Assembly: GCF_012958305.1 (NCBI RefSeq)
Contig: NZ_JABBYO010000003.1
Coordinates: forward strand, 496,001-560,000
Length of the DNA stretch: 64,000 bases
Origin: Tautonia rosea
GTDB lineage: Bacteria > Planctomycetota > Planctomycetia > Isosphaerales > Isosphaeraceae
Reading direction: 5' to 3'
In this document: in pieces, positions 33,873 through 43,506 of the stretch
Layout: every line of letters begins with the position of its first letter
How positions within the stretch are numbered: the first letter of the stretch is position 1
Notes under the pieces: model-generated
The model's database searches: none
The model's input: only the letters and a program-made list of their open reading frames with translations
What the model was told of the DNA's origin: nothing
Program-made: the position numbers and the translations under genes

Positions 33873-35345
33873 TCATTTCCGTGACCGGGGCGGAGCATTC
33901 GCTTCGATGGCGGTGCGGACCGTCAGAAGATGTTCGATCCATTCGCGTCGCAACCCCTCCGTTTGTTTTCCGAAAGCAGCTTGGAACGCGGCGACACCGT
34001 GGTTGGTGCTCCCGGATCGAGGATTCCGAAGCTGATCCAGGAACGCCACGAACCCCTCAGGGTCCTTTGTCCGCAGATGCAAGACCAGTGCCCAGGCTGC
34101 GGCATAGGGAGCGGGTGCGTAGCCCTGACCGAACCCCTCGTCTCGGACGATTGCTTCGAGTGATGGAATCGATCGAAGCCGTCGCCACTGCTCGATCCGG
34201 TGGCCTGGGATGTCGGCAAGTCCGGCCCACTGGCCACCTCGGAATGCCTCGAATTGCATGGCAATTCCTTCGTGGAGCCAGATCGGGAACTGGTCGTATT
34301 GCGGCGAGAGCCCCGAGGCAATCACCAGTTGATGGACCAGCTCGTGAACTGCCGCCGCCTGATCCGATCGGCGCTGCTCCAGGTCGTGGAGCAAGAGTGT
34401 GCGTTGCGTGTCTCTGCGCAAGGCATCAATCCGAAGTTCAGCCCCCTGTCGGTTCAGAGTCCGAGGGCGATCGCCTGACAGTGAGAATCGAAACCGGGCT
34501 GAAGGGGAGACGTTGGCAAGCGATCGCTCCGCCTGGTCGAGTTCGTCGAGGCGATGGCGAAGCCCCGTGGTCAATCGCTTGTCTTCAGGCTGGTTGCGGC
34601 TGTCGGCAACGAACACAACCCGGCGGGTCGGATGGTAATAGCCTCGGGTCGTCAGGAATGCCTCGCCGGCTTCCTTGCGCACAAAGGCCAGGTAATCCGA
34701 TTCTTCGGCAAACCAGACGGCCACAAGCTTTTCGGACGGGAGCCGGAGATCGAATCCGAGGGTCGTGAAGGTGAGATAAAAGGTCGTGACAATCTGATCA
34801 AGGAGTGCGAGCCGGGCGGTTGCGTCGGAATCCTCGTGTTGATGAAGGAGAATCAATCGTGGAGTTTCGGCCACCTTGAACTCGGATCGAAGGAGCCTAC
34901 GCAGCGCGGTCAGGTCTGGGGCCTGGGCAGGTTGTTCCAGCCGATCAAGGATCGAGACGAGGCGGGCCACTGGTTCCAGAGTTGGAGCGCTCCGATGCGA
35001 GGCACGAAGCATGGCCACCCCTTCGGAGGTCAACCCGCGTTCGATGGCCCACCAGGCGGCTCGGAACTGGTCCGAGGCATCGCCGGCATTGGCCTGATCG
35101 CGACGCAACGGCCAATCGTGCTCGGGCCAGTGGCCGGGGACGATGGCTTGGAAATCGTCGGGACGAAAGGTGTACGATCCGTCTGGGGAGCGCACACGAA
35201 TGATCTCTCCGTCGATCTCGATGGGAAGCTGGACCTCTCCTCCCTCGGTGAAATAGAGGAGATCCGCAGAGGCTGGTGCGATCGCCACGAGCAATTCGAA
35301 CACGAGGGTCAGGATTCCGGCTCGATTGGCGTGCCGACGGCTCAT
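33873..35345 (-). CDS. secreted gluzincin-type metallopeptidase (DUF1570-like)
   Basis: 490 residues. ATG 35345 has AAGGAG upstream and opens a signal peptide ending near APASA. The middle has a domain of about 150 residues with the planctomycete DUF1570-type YLAFVRKEAG...RGYYHP layout. The zinc motif HELVH is at 334-338 with the Glu ligand probably in WLHEGIA. C-terminal helices follow. Probably a periplasmic or extracellular peptidase of unknown target. Divergent to the DUF4380 gene. Confidence 0.82.
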   Translation of the reverse strand: MSRRHANRAGILTLVFELLVAIAPASADLLYFTEGGEVQLPIEIDGEIIRVRSPDGSYTFRPDDFQAIVPGHWPEHDWPLRRDQANAGDASDQFRAAWWAIERGLTSEGVAMLRASHRSAPTLEPVARLVSILDRLEQPAQAPDLTALRRLLRSEFKVAETPRLILLHQHEDSDATARLALLDQIVTTFYLTFTTLGFDLRLPSEKLVAVWFAEESDYLAFVRKEAGEAFLTTRGYYHPTRRVVFVADSRNQPEDKRLTTGLRHRLDELDQAERSLANVSPSARFRFSLSGDRPRTLNRQGAELRIDALRRDTQRTLLLHDLEQRRSDQAAAVHELVHQLVIASGLSPQYDQFPIWLHEGIAMQFEAFRGGQWAGLADIPGHRIEQWRRLRSIPSLEAIVRDEGFGQGYAPAPYAAAWALVLHLRTKDPEGFVAFLDQLRNPRSGSTNHGVAAFQAAFGKQTEGLRREWIEHLLTVRTAIEANAPPRSRK

Positions 35346-35538
35346 CGTGACTGGCTCCTTCGTGCTTGCCGAGGTCGGTTGGGATTGTCTGCTGGAAATC
35401 GACCACCGGCCCTTTGACAAGCGGCCGTCGCCGTGCGACCGTTGGCGATCGGCCCGCAGCCGGTCGAGGCCCGGCTGATGGTGACCGTCTGCATCCCGTT
35501 CTTCCGATTCGAACCTGAGACGACCGAGGATCGCGACC

Positions 35539-36567
35539 ATGCGACCGCTACGACTCACGGCCGGCGTTCTGACGACGGCCGCCGGGCTGATTGCCGCCGG
35601 GCATGTTCCGGCCGCCGCGCAGGAGGACGTCACCGTGGAGATCGTCGAGTTTCGCGGCTGGGAAAACAACGTCAAGCTCAGCAATGGCGACGCCGAGCTG
35701 ATCGTGACGCTCGACGTCGGCCCACGTGTTATCAGTTATCGGCTGACCGACGGCGAGAACGTGTTCAAGCTTTACGAGGATCAGCTCGGTGGTTCCGGTG
35801 AATCCGGCTGGCAGATTCGAGGGGGGCACCGACTTTGGGTGAGCCCTGAAGACCCGGCGCGGACCTACGTTCCCGACAATAGCCCGGTCACGTACGAACA
35901 GATCGGCCCGGGACAGATCCGCGTGATCGTGCCGCCCGATCCGACCTTTCAGCTTCAAAAGGAAATGGAGATTACCCTGGCCCCTTCGGGCACCGAGACG
36001 ACGGTGATCCACCGCATTCGCAACGCTGGCCGACAGCCAACGGAGCTGGCCATCTGGGCCTTGTCGGTGATGGCGCCGGGAGGGATCGAGGTGATCCCCT
36101 TGCCGCCGAAAGCCCCGCACCCCGGTGGAGCCGAGAACGCCACGGCCGAGATGTTCGCGCCGCAACTGAGCCTGACGCTCTGGTCCTATTTCGATTTCCA
36201 GGATCCCCGATGGACGTTCGGAACCAAAGCGCTGACCCTCCGACAAGACCCGCAGACCGATCGGGGGCCGACGAAGCTGGGCATCTCGACTCCGCTCGGC
36301 GTGGTCGGTTATCTCAATCAGGGCACGCTCTTTCTAAAGCGGTTTCCCTACCTGCCAGGGCGTGTCTATCCCGACCGGGGTGTCAATTACGAAACGTTCA
36401 CGAACGTCGATATGCTCGAACTGGAAACCTTGGGACCGCTCGTCCGACTCGGACCGGGAGAGGTGGTCGAGCACGTTGAGCGCTGGGAACTGGTCGGCAA
36501 GGTCGAGGCCGGTGATGGACCCGAGGGAGCGATCGAGGCCGTCTTGCCTCTGATCGTTCGCGAGTAA
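35539..36567 (+). CDS. secreted DUF4380-type protein (galactose-mutarotase-like fold)
   Basis: 342 residues with a signal peptide (cleavage after about AAAQ). The chain shows the DUF4380 pattern: an early GPRVISYR strand, GGHRLWVSPEDP, and a C-terminal NYETFTNVDMLELETLGP with two acidic residues typical of carbohydrate mutarotase-like proteins. The role is unknown; sugar binding is inferred. Confidence 0.78.
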   Translation: MRPLRLTAGVLTTAAGLIAAGHVPAAAQEDVTVEIVEFRGWENNVKLSNGDAELIVTLDVGPRVISYRLTDGENVFKLYEDQLGGSGESGWQIRGGHRLWVSPEDPARTYVPDNSPVTYEQIGPGQIRVIVPPDPTFQLQKEMEITLAPSGTETTVIHRIRNAGRQPTELAIWALSVMAPGGIEVIPLPPKAPHPGGAENATAEMFAPQLSLTLWSYFDFQDPRWTFGTKALTLRQDPQTDRGPTKLGISTPLGVVGYLNQGTLFLKRFPYLPGRVYPDRGVNYETFTNVDMLELETLGPLVRLGPGEVVEHVERWELVGKVEAGDGPEGAIEAVLPLIVRE

Positions 36568-36578
36568 ATGAGCGAGGA

Positions 36579-37823
36579 TTAGGCTGAGAGGTGAGCCGGT
36601 TCCTTCGGGAGCCGGCTCGGCTCGATCCCGGGAAACAGTTCAGCCAGGCGAGCAGCCTCACGGCGTACGTCGTGATTGGCGGCCACTCTGGCTGCTCCGG
36701 CGGATCCCATCCGACGGAGTTCGGCAGGGGTCGCATCGAGCGCCGCTTCCATGGCGTCGGCCAGGTCGGTGATCGATCCGGCCGGAACGAGCCAACCCGA
36801 CTCTCCGGTGCGGATCAGTTCGGGAATGCCCGCGATCGTGGTCGAGATCACCGGACGGTGCAGGGCGAGGGCTTCCATGATGACCACCGGAAGCCCCTCG
36901 GCAAAACTGGATTGCACCAGTGCCCGGCTTCCTTCCAGAGCCTCACGGACCTGAGCGCTGCTCTGCCAGCCGGCAAGGAGGACGTGATCGCTCAGGCCTC
37001 TGCGATCGATCAGATCTTCCAGGATCGGTCGAAAGGGACCATCGCCGACCAGAGTCAGTTCGAAAGTGCGCCCCCGCTTCAGCAGTTCGGCCGCGGCCTC
37101 GATCAGGACGAGCTGGCCCTTTTCTGGGGCGAGTCGGCCGATATTGAGGAACCGAGGAGCCTCGGGCGGGTCAGTCGGGGGGCGATCGAGAAAATCGACC
37201 GCCAGGCCGCATCGGACGACGTGAATCTTGTCCCAGTCGCCTGGATCGGCCCATCGCCAGAGCTGACTGCGGCCGAACGAGCTGATGGCGACGGTGAATG
37301 CGGAATGCCGCACCTTCTCCGCGAGAGAAAGGGCCTTCGGGGCGTCGAACTCCTCGGGACCGTGGACCGTCACGCTATAACTCGGGCCGCCGAGCAGGTG
37401 ACAGAGCAGGGCGACCGTGGCCGAATTGGTGCCGAAGTGAACGTGGAGGTGGCTTACCTGATCGCGCTGAGCCCATCGCCTGAGCAGGCAGGCTTCGGCA
37501 AGGTAAATCAGGTGAAAGGTCAGCCCACGTTCGGAGCGACGGCCGAGCCGCCAGGTTGCAGCGAGTGCCTGAACGAGCCGCACCGGTCGGGTGAGGATGG
37601 TGCTGATCAAGGCACCCAGCAGTCCGAAGGCCCCGGAGTCGAGGAGGCGTCGCGTCTTCTCGTACTCGGCCTGATCATCCGGATCGACCCGAGGGAGGCC
37701 CGAATCCCGAATCGCGTAGCGGATGACCGGAATGCCCTGCGCCTCCAGCGAACCGATCTCTCGCCGGATGAACGTCTGGCTTGGCATGGGATACGAATTC
37801 ACGAAGTAGGCCAGGCGTGGCAC
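36579..37823 (-). CDS. GT4-family glycosyltransferase
   Basis: 414 residues, two Rossmann-like domains in GT-B layout. The donor-side E-x7-E element is visible as EGLPVVIMEAL near residues 310-320, with NIGRLAPEKGQ at about 225 and GWLVPAGS later. It begins with FVNSYPMPSQTFIRRE, seen in colanic-acid/exopolysaccharide transferases. It probably adds a sugar to a lipid- or cell-surface glycan; the acceptor is unknown. Single gene. Confidence 0.9.
   Translation of the reverse strand: MPRLAYFVNSYPMPSQTFIRREIGSLEAQGIPVIRYAIRDSGLPRVDPDDQAEYEKTRRLLDSGAFGLLGALISTILTRPVRLVQALAATWRLGRRSERGLTFHLIYLAEACLLRRWAQRDQVSHLHVHFGTNSATVALLCHLLGGPSYSVTVHGPEEFDAPKALSLAEKVRHSAFTVAISSFGRSQLWRWADPGDWDKIHVVRCGLAVDFLDRPPTDPPEAPRFLNIGRLAPEKGQLVLIEAAAELLKRGRTFELTLVGDGPFRPILEDLIDRRGLSDHVLLAGWQSSAQVREALEGSRALVQSSFAEGLPVVIMEALALHRPVISTTIAGIPELIRTGESGWLVPAGSITDLADAMEAALDATPAELRRMGSAGAARVAANHDVRREAARLAELFPGIEPSRLPKEPAHLSA
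36593..36618. terminator. hairpin between convergent genes
   Basis: A 7-bp stem (GAGCCGG/CCGGCTC) at the 3' end of the glycosyltransferase gene and just after DUF4380; weak evidence. Confidence 0.35.
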
Positions 37824-38087
37824 AAGACACTCCCTGCTGGATGCTCGAAATCGGGAATAGCGACGTCACCGAGGGGGGATTGTCGAAGGAGTTTTTCGAT
37901 CGACCTTGCGAGTTCAGCGACCCTCTCATCATAGTTGCCGCGGGATTTCGAACGACTCTACGGCGCACCAGGCCATTTAAGGACGGACTTCTTCCGAGAG
38001 TTGCTCGAAACAACCTGTTCACGACGGGTGCTGAGGGCGTCACTCCGGGAGATTGGCTGAGAGAGATGAGCGACTTTCGGGAGACAC

Positions 38088-38849
38088 TCAGGCTCGAAGG
38101 ACCCGTCCCCCATAGACCACGCGATCCTCGGGCGAGCACTGGATACGTAGGCCGCCGTCCGGTCCGATACCGCCGCCCAGGCCCTCGACGATCTCACCAC
38201 CCAGGTCGATTCGGACGGGAGCCTCCCGCAGCTGATCCCGCAAGGCCCACGATCGGGCAAGGCCGGGATCATCCTGAGCGAGCAAGCGAAGGTTTGCGTC
38301 TAGCCGATCGAGGAGGTGTTCGAACAGCGTTTCTTGACTCTCGGGCGGGATGGGTCGATCGGAGAACTCGGCAAGTGCGGCAGCCAGGCGACGAACTTCG
38401 TCGGGGGCTTCGTCGAGGTTGGACCGGACGTTCAGGCCGATGCCGATGATCAGTCGAGGCCCGAGTGGTCCGTTGATGCGTTCCGGAAGGATACCGGCAA
38501 TTTTCCGAGCATCGATCTCGACATCGTTCGGCCAGCGCAAAGCCACCGATCCCCGATCAATCCACGGCTCGACCGTTTCAATGACTGCGATGGCGGTTGC
38601 GAGCGAGGATAGCGGCGTGTGCCGATCCTCGAGGCCGAAGGCGAGGGGGTCGAGCAGGACGCTGAAGGTCAGGCTTCCCGAGTCGGACCACCAGGAGTTC
38701 GCGCCTCGCCCGCGTCCCTGAGTCTGGCGATCAGCCCGAAAGACCAGAGGGAACGTGAGTGGATCGATCGGATTGAGGGCGTGTTGCTTGGCGAGGTCGT
38801 TGGTCGAACCAACCTCTCCAAGCCGAACGACGGACCAACCGGCGGGCAT
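38088..38849 (-). CDS. birA: biotin-[acetyl-CoA-carboxylase] ligase
   Basis: 253 residues, catalytic domain only (no DNA-binding head). The biotinyl-AMP loop appears as QGRGRGANSWW at about 45-55, and RWPNDV and KIAGIL follow. It lies 30 bases after pyc on the same strand and should biotinylate its lysine at about 1113. The C-terminal SH3-like domain is short. Confidence 0.93.
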   Translation of the reverse strand: MPAGWSVVRLGEVGSTNDLAKQHALNPIDPLTFPLVFRADRQTQGRGRGANSWWSDSGSLTFSVLLDPLAFGLEDRHTPLSSLATAIAVIETVEPWIDRGSVALRWPNDVEIDARKIAGILPERINGPLGPRLIIGIGLNVRSNLDEAPDEVRRLAAALAEFSDRPIPPESQETLFEHLLDRLDANLRLLAQDDPGLARSWALRDQLREAPVRIDLGGEIVEGLGGGIGPDGGLRIQCSPEDRVVYGGRVLRA

Positions 38850-38879
38850 CGGGGGGTGAACTCCTCGGGGATCGAACGC

Positions 38880-41800
38880 TCAGGAATCGGTCATGCGAAT
38901 GAGAAGATCCCCCGCCTGGACCTGGAGGCCGACCGAGGCGAGCACCTCGGCCACCCGGCCAGGCCGCTCTGCGTAGAGAGTCGTCTCCATCTTCATCGCC
39001 TCGATCGAGAGGAGTTTCTGCCCCTTGCGAACCGGATCGCCCGTCGAGACTGCCACGCCAACGACGAGGCCGGGCAGGGGGGAGGCAATCTGGTTCGGGT
39101 CGCCCGGGTCGGCCTTCGGGGCCGTCTTCACGGCCGAGGCGAGCGAACGGTCGGCGACGATGATCTCGCGGGGCTGGCCGTTTAGCTCGAAGAAGGCGGT
39201 GCGGGTGCCGTCGACGTGCGGCTCGCCGATGGCGACGAGCTTGACGATGAGCGTCTTACCCGGTTCGATCTCGACCGGATGCTCCGCGCCGATCTCCGGC
39301 CCGAAGAAAAAGACGGAGGTGGGTAAGACCGATGTGTCGGAGAAATTCCTCAGGTGCGTCGCCAGTTCGGGGAAGACACGAGGGTAGAGCAGGAGGCTCA
39401 GGGCGTCTCGGGTCGTCGCCTCGTGACCGAGCAGTTCCGAGGCCTTCTGCCGGGCGGCGTCGAGGTCGGCCGGAGGAAGATCTTTGCCCGGCCGATCGGT
39501 CATCGCGGGGCGTCCCTTGAGGATTCGTTGCTGAACCTCATGAGGGAATCCGCCCGGCGGCTGGCCAAGTCTTCCTTCGACGAACTCGACCACGCTTTCG
39601 GGGAATGCCAGCTCACGGCGATCGTCGACCACGTCTTCCGCCGTCAGGTTGTTTGCGACCATGAACAGGGCCATATCGCCGACAACCTTCGACGAGGGGG
39701 TGACCTTGACGATGTCGCCGAACAGGAGGTTGACCTCGGCGTACATCGCGCAGACCTCGGGCCAGCGTTCGTCGAGCCCGAGGGCCTTGGCCTGCTGGAA
39801 GAGGTTCGTGTACTGGCCCCCGGGCATTTCGTAGGCGTAGACCTCGGCCGAAGGGGCCTTTTGGCCGGTCTCGAAGGGGGCGTAGAGGGCTCGGGCGGCC
39901 TCCCAGTACTGGCTCATCTCGATCAAGCGGGCCGGGTTGATTCCCGATTCCCGAGGGGTGAACCGGAGGGATTCGACGATCGCGTTGAGGCTAGGCTGCG
40001 AGGTGAGGCCGGACATGGACGCAACCGCGCCATCGGCGATGTCGAGGCCGACCTCGGCCCCCTTGACGACACTCGCCGCCTGGGCGCCGCCGATGTCGTG
40101 GGTGTGGAAGTGGATCGGCAGGCCGACTTCTTCGCGGAGGGCTTTAATCAACTGTTCGGCGGCGTACGGTTTGCAGAGGCCGGCCATGTCCTTGATCGCG
40201 ATCAGGTTTGCCCCGCGTTTTTCCAGTTCCCTGGCCATCGAGACGTAGTACTTCAGGTCGTACTTTGTCCGCTTCGGGTCGAGGATGTCGCCGGTGTAGC
40301 AAATAGCGGCCTCGCAGAGGGCCCCCGACTCGCGGATGGCCTCGATCGAGACCTCCATGTTCGGCACCCAGTTGAGCGAGTCGAAGACGCGGAACAGGTC
40401 GATCCCGGCGTCGGCTGCTTCCTTGACGAACGCCCGAACGACGTTATCGGGGTAACTCGTGTAACCGACGGCGTTCGAGCCGCGCAGGAGCATCTGGAAG
40501 AGGATATTCGGAATCGCCTCGCGAAGCTGGACGAGACGTTCCCAGGGATCTTCCTTCAGGAATCGCATCGAAGTGTCGAACGTCGCCCCGCCCCACATCT
40601 CGATCGAGAACAGTTCGGGGCAATTCCGAGCGTAGGCTGCGGCCACCCTGAGCATCTCCCGGGTCCGCATCCGGGTGGCAAGCAACGACTGATGGGCGTC
40701 GCGGAAGGTGGTGTCGGTCAGCAGGAGATGGGGCTGTTCCCGGACCCAGGCAGCGAACTTCTCGGCGCCGAGGGCCTGGAAACGTTGTCGAGAGCCGTCG
40801 GGAGGTGTGGCTGTCTGATCGTAAGCCGGGGGCTGCGGCTCGGGATCGGGCACATAGCCGCTCGGCCGGGTGACGCCGGGGAAGCCGTTGACGGCGACAT
40901 CGGCCTCGAAGCTGAGCAGTCGACTGGCACGGTCCTGCCGCTTGGGGAAGATGAACAGATCGGGCGTTTGGTCGATGAACCGTGTCGTGCAGCGACCAGC
41001 GGCGAAGTCGGGATGGTCGATGACGTTGAGCAGGAAGGGGATGTTCGTCTTGACCCCTCGGATGCGGAACTCATCGAGCGCTCGCTTCATTCGATTGACG
41101 GCGTCGATGAAGCGCCTGCCCTGGGCGCTGACCTTCACGAGCATCGAGTCGTAAAAGGGCGTGACGATCGCCCCAGTGATCGCTGTGCCGCTGTCGAGCC
41201 GTAAGCCCATGCCTCCGGGAGAGCGGTAGGAGGTGATCCGCCCGTAGTCGGGGGTGAAGTTGTTTTCCGGGTCCTCGGTGGTAATACGGCACTGGAAGGC
41301 GTGGCCGTGGACCTCGACCGATTCCTGGCTAGGCAGGCCGATTTCGGGGTCGGAGAGCGGGGAATTGGCGGCGATCAGGATTTGACTCTTGATCAAGTCA
41401 ACGCCAGTGATCATCTCCGTTACCGTGTGCTCGACCTGAATCCGAGGGTTCACCTCAATGAACGAGAAGGCGTTGGCGTCGGTATCGACGAGGAACTCGA
41501 CCGTCCCGGCGTTGTCGTAGCGGCAGTGGCGGCCGAGCTTGATGGCAGCATCGCAGATGGCCTCGCGCAGCTTCGGTTCAAGGCTCGCGGCGGGAGCGAT
41601 CTCGATGATCTTCTGATGACGCCGTTGGACCGAGCAATCGCGTTCGTACAGATGCACGAGGTTTCCGTGCTGATCGCCGAGGAGCTGCACCTCGATGTGC
41701 TTCGCGTGACGGATGAACTTTTCGAGGAAGACATCGGGACAATCGAACGCGGTTTGAGCCTCGCGGCGGGCCTGGTCGAGCGCGTTGTCGAGTTCGTCCG

Positions 41801-42329
41801 GGGTCTCGACCACGCGCATCCCCCTGCCACCACCTCCCATCGCAGCTTTGACGATGACGGGGTATCCCATCGCCTCGGCCTTGGCGTGCGCTTCCGGCCC
41901 AGGAACGATCGGCTCCTTCGTGCCGCCGAGGATGGGTACGCCGGCTTCCTCGGCCAGTTTCCGTGCGGCGACCTTGTCGCCGAGCATGTCGAGTAACTCG
42001 GGCCTTGGCCCGACCCAGACGATTCCGGCTTTCTGGCAGGCTCGGGCGAAGGTGGCATTCTCGCTCAGGAAGCCATAGCCGGGATGGATGGCGTCGACCT
42101 CCTTCTCGACGGCCAGTGCAATAATGTTGTCGATCCCGAGATAGCTGCGGATCGGCTCTCCCGGTTTCCCGACGAGGTACGCCTCATCAGCCTTGAGCCG
42201 ATGCATGGCAAAGCGATCCTCGTTCGAGTAAATCGCAACAGTCCGAATCCCCAGCTCGTGAGCCGATCGAAAGATCCGGATGGCGATTTCGCCGCGGTTT
42301 GCGACCAGCAACTTGCGAAAGGCAGGCAT
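38880..42329 (-). CDS. pyc: pyruvate carboxylase
   Basis: 1149 residues. It carboxylates pyruvate to oxaloacetate. Order: biotin carboxylase/ATP-grasp domain (1-460, with GGGGRGM and the ATP-site EVNPRIQVEHTVTE), carboxyltransferase barrel (about 530-810, with TTFRDAHQSLLATR and HFHTHD metal ligands), the PC-specific linking domain, and the biotin-carrier domain with AMKMET, Lys about 1113. ATG 42329 is used; the 31 codons upstream are not conserved-looking. All key motifs are present, and birA follows directly. Confidence 0.96.
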   Translation of the reverse strand: MPAFRKLLVANRGEIAIRIFRSAHELGIRTVAIYSNEDRFAMHRLKADEAYLVGKPGEPIRSYLGIDNIIALAVEKEVDAIHPGYGFLSENATFARACQKAGIVWVGPRPELLDMLGDKVAARKLAEEAGVPILGGTKEPIVPGPEAHAKAEAMGYPVIVKAAMGGGGRGMRVVETPDELDNALDQARREAQTAFDCPDVFLEKFIRHAKHIEVQLLGDQHGNLVHLYERDCSVQRRHQKIIEIAPAASLEPKLREAICDAAIKLGRHCRYDNAGTVEFLVDTDANAFSFIEVNPRIQVEHTVTEMITGVDLIKSQILIAANSPLSDPEIGLPSQESVEVHGHAFQCRITTEDPENNFTPDYGRITSYRSPGGMGLRLDSGTAITGAIVTPFYDSMLVKVSAQGRRFIDAVNRMKRALDEFRIRGVKTNIPFLLNVIDHPDFAAGRCTTRFIDQTPDLFIFPKRQDRASRLLSFEADVAVNGFPGVTRPSGYVPDPEPQPPAYDQTATPPDGSRQRFQALGAEKFAAWVREQPHLLLTDTTFRDAHQSLLATRMRTREMLRVAAAYARNCPELFSIEMWGGATFDTSMRFLKEDPWERLVQLREAIPNILFQMLLRGSNAVGYTSYPDNVVRAFVKEAADAGIDLFRVFDSLNWVPNMEVSIEAIRESGALCEAAICYTGDILDPKRTKYDLKYYVSMARELEKRGANLIAIKDMAGLCKPYAAEQLIKALREEVGLPIHFHTHDIGGAQAASVVKGAEVGLDIADGAVASMSGLTSQPSLNAIVESLRFTPRESGINPARLIEMSQYWEAARALYAPFETGQKAPSAEVYAYEMPGGQYTNLFQQAKALGLDERWPEVCAMYAEVNLLFGDIVKVTPSSKVVGDMALFMVANNLTAEDVVDDRRELAFPESVVEFVEGRLGQPPGGFPHEVQQRILKGRPAMTDRPGKDLPPADLDAARQKASELLGHEATTRDALSLLLYPRVFPELATHLRNFSDTSVLPTSVFFFGPEIGAEHPVEIEPGKTLIVKLVAIGEPHVDGTRTAFFELNGQPREIIVADRSLASAVKTAPKADPGDPNQIASPLPGLVVGVAVSTGDPVRKGQKLLSIEAMKMETTLYAERPGRVAEVLASVGLQVQAGDLLIRMTDS

Positions 42330-42565
42330 CGAACGCTCTCGGGCGGTTTCGGGTACGTGGGAGAGAATCGTGGTTGGCAGTATCCTAACGCATCGCAAGA
42401 CCGGGGGCGAGATGACGCTCACTTACAACGTTCGTTCCTGCTCGCGAGGGTACGCACTATCGAATCGACTTCAGGATCTCCGGTTGACCGTTCTCCGGAT
42501 CGGGGATAGGAAACCCAGAGAGAAAGCCGATCGGCGGCCGAACTCTCCGAAGGAGTGCCTGTCCG

Positions 42566-43360
42566 ATGATGATCTCGTACGCCCAGAACGCCGAGGATGT
42601 CCTGCTCAACCGCGTCTTCGCGGGCCGGAACCAGGGCTTCTACATTGACGTTGGGGCGCACGACCCGATTCACAACTCTGTGACAAAGCATTTCTACGAA
42701 CAGGGCTGGAGCGGGATCAACATTGAGCCGGAGCAAGAGACCGAACTGTTTGATCGACTTCAGAAGGATCGTCCTCGAGACATCAATATGAACCTCGGTC
42801 TCTCGAACCAAGATAGGACCTTGACTTTCTACCAGACGCTTTCCGCACCGGGCTGGTCAACTTTCTCTCCTGCACAGGGCGCGGAGATGGCTCGCTGGGG
42901 GTTTGAGTTTGTCGAGCGATCGATCCCCGTCACCACCCTTGCCAGGGTCTGCGAGCAGCACGTTCTTCCGGGACAGGAGATCGATTTTCTCAAAGTCGAT
43001 GCCGAAAGCCACGAACGCGAGGTGATCGAAGGTGGAGACTGGAACCGCTGGCGGCCAGTGATCGTCCTGGTCGAAGATAACGGAACCGATGTCTGGGAAC
43101 CCTTGCTGCTCGGGGTCGAGTATCTTTTCGCCGCGTTCGATGGCATCAACCGTTACTATGTTCGGAGCGAGGACCGCCAACTTCTGGATCGCTTCGCCGC
43201 GCCGGTCAACGTGACTGATGAGTATGTGCCATTCCGCTACCACCGACTGCATCAGATGTCGGATCTTGGTCCCTCGGCCCTTCGGATTGCACGGCGACTC
43301 CAGGACACTGCAAATCGCCACCCGAAGCTCGCTCGTATCGTGAGTCGTTACCTTCGCTGA
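42566..43360 (+). CDS. FkbM-family methyltransferase
   Basis: 264 residues. The SAM site is seen as YIDVGAHDPIHNSVTKHF, the family start SYAQNAEDVLL is intact, and the DFLKVDAESHE element fits the catalytic region. FkbM members methylate hydroxyl groups of sugars or secondary metabolites. Target unknown. Divergent to pyc. Confidence 0.9.
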   Translation: MMISYAQNAEDVLLNRVFAGRNQGFYIDVGAHDPIHNSVTKHFYEQGWSGINIEPEQETELFDRLQKDRPRDINMNLGLSNQDRTLTFYQTLSAPGWSTFSPAQGAEMARWGFEFVERSIPVTTLARVCEQHVLPGQEIDFLKVDAESHEREVIEGGDWNRWRPVIVLVEDNGTDVWEPLLLGVEYLFAAFDGINRYYVRSEDRQLLDRFAAPVNVTDEYVPFRYHRLHQMSDLGPSALRIARRLQDTANRHPKLARIVSRYLR

Positions 43361-43506
43361 GGCAAGCCGGTTTTCCCCAATCCGCGCAGGCCATCCGCAT
43401 CGCTAACGAGCGTTGCGTGTAATCATTGCATAAGTTAGCCTGAAGTACGATGTCGATGGCCAATCGAAAATGCCCCTAGGCTGCCGCGCGACTGGGACGA
43501 CTCATC

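Noticed and set aside
39354-41204. 616-codon open frame on the plus strand
   Set aside because: It lies wholly antisense to pyc, whose motifs are clear. It has no recognisable domain.
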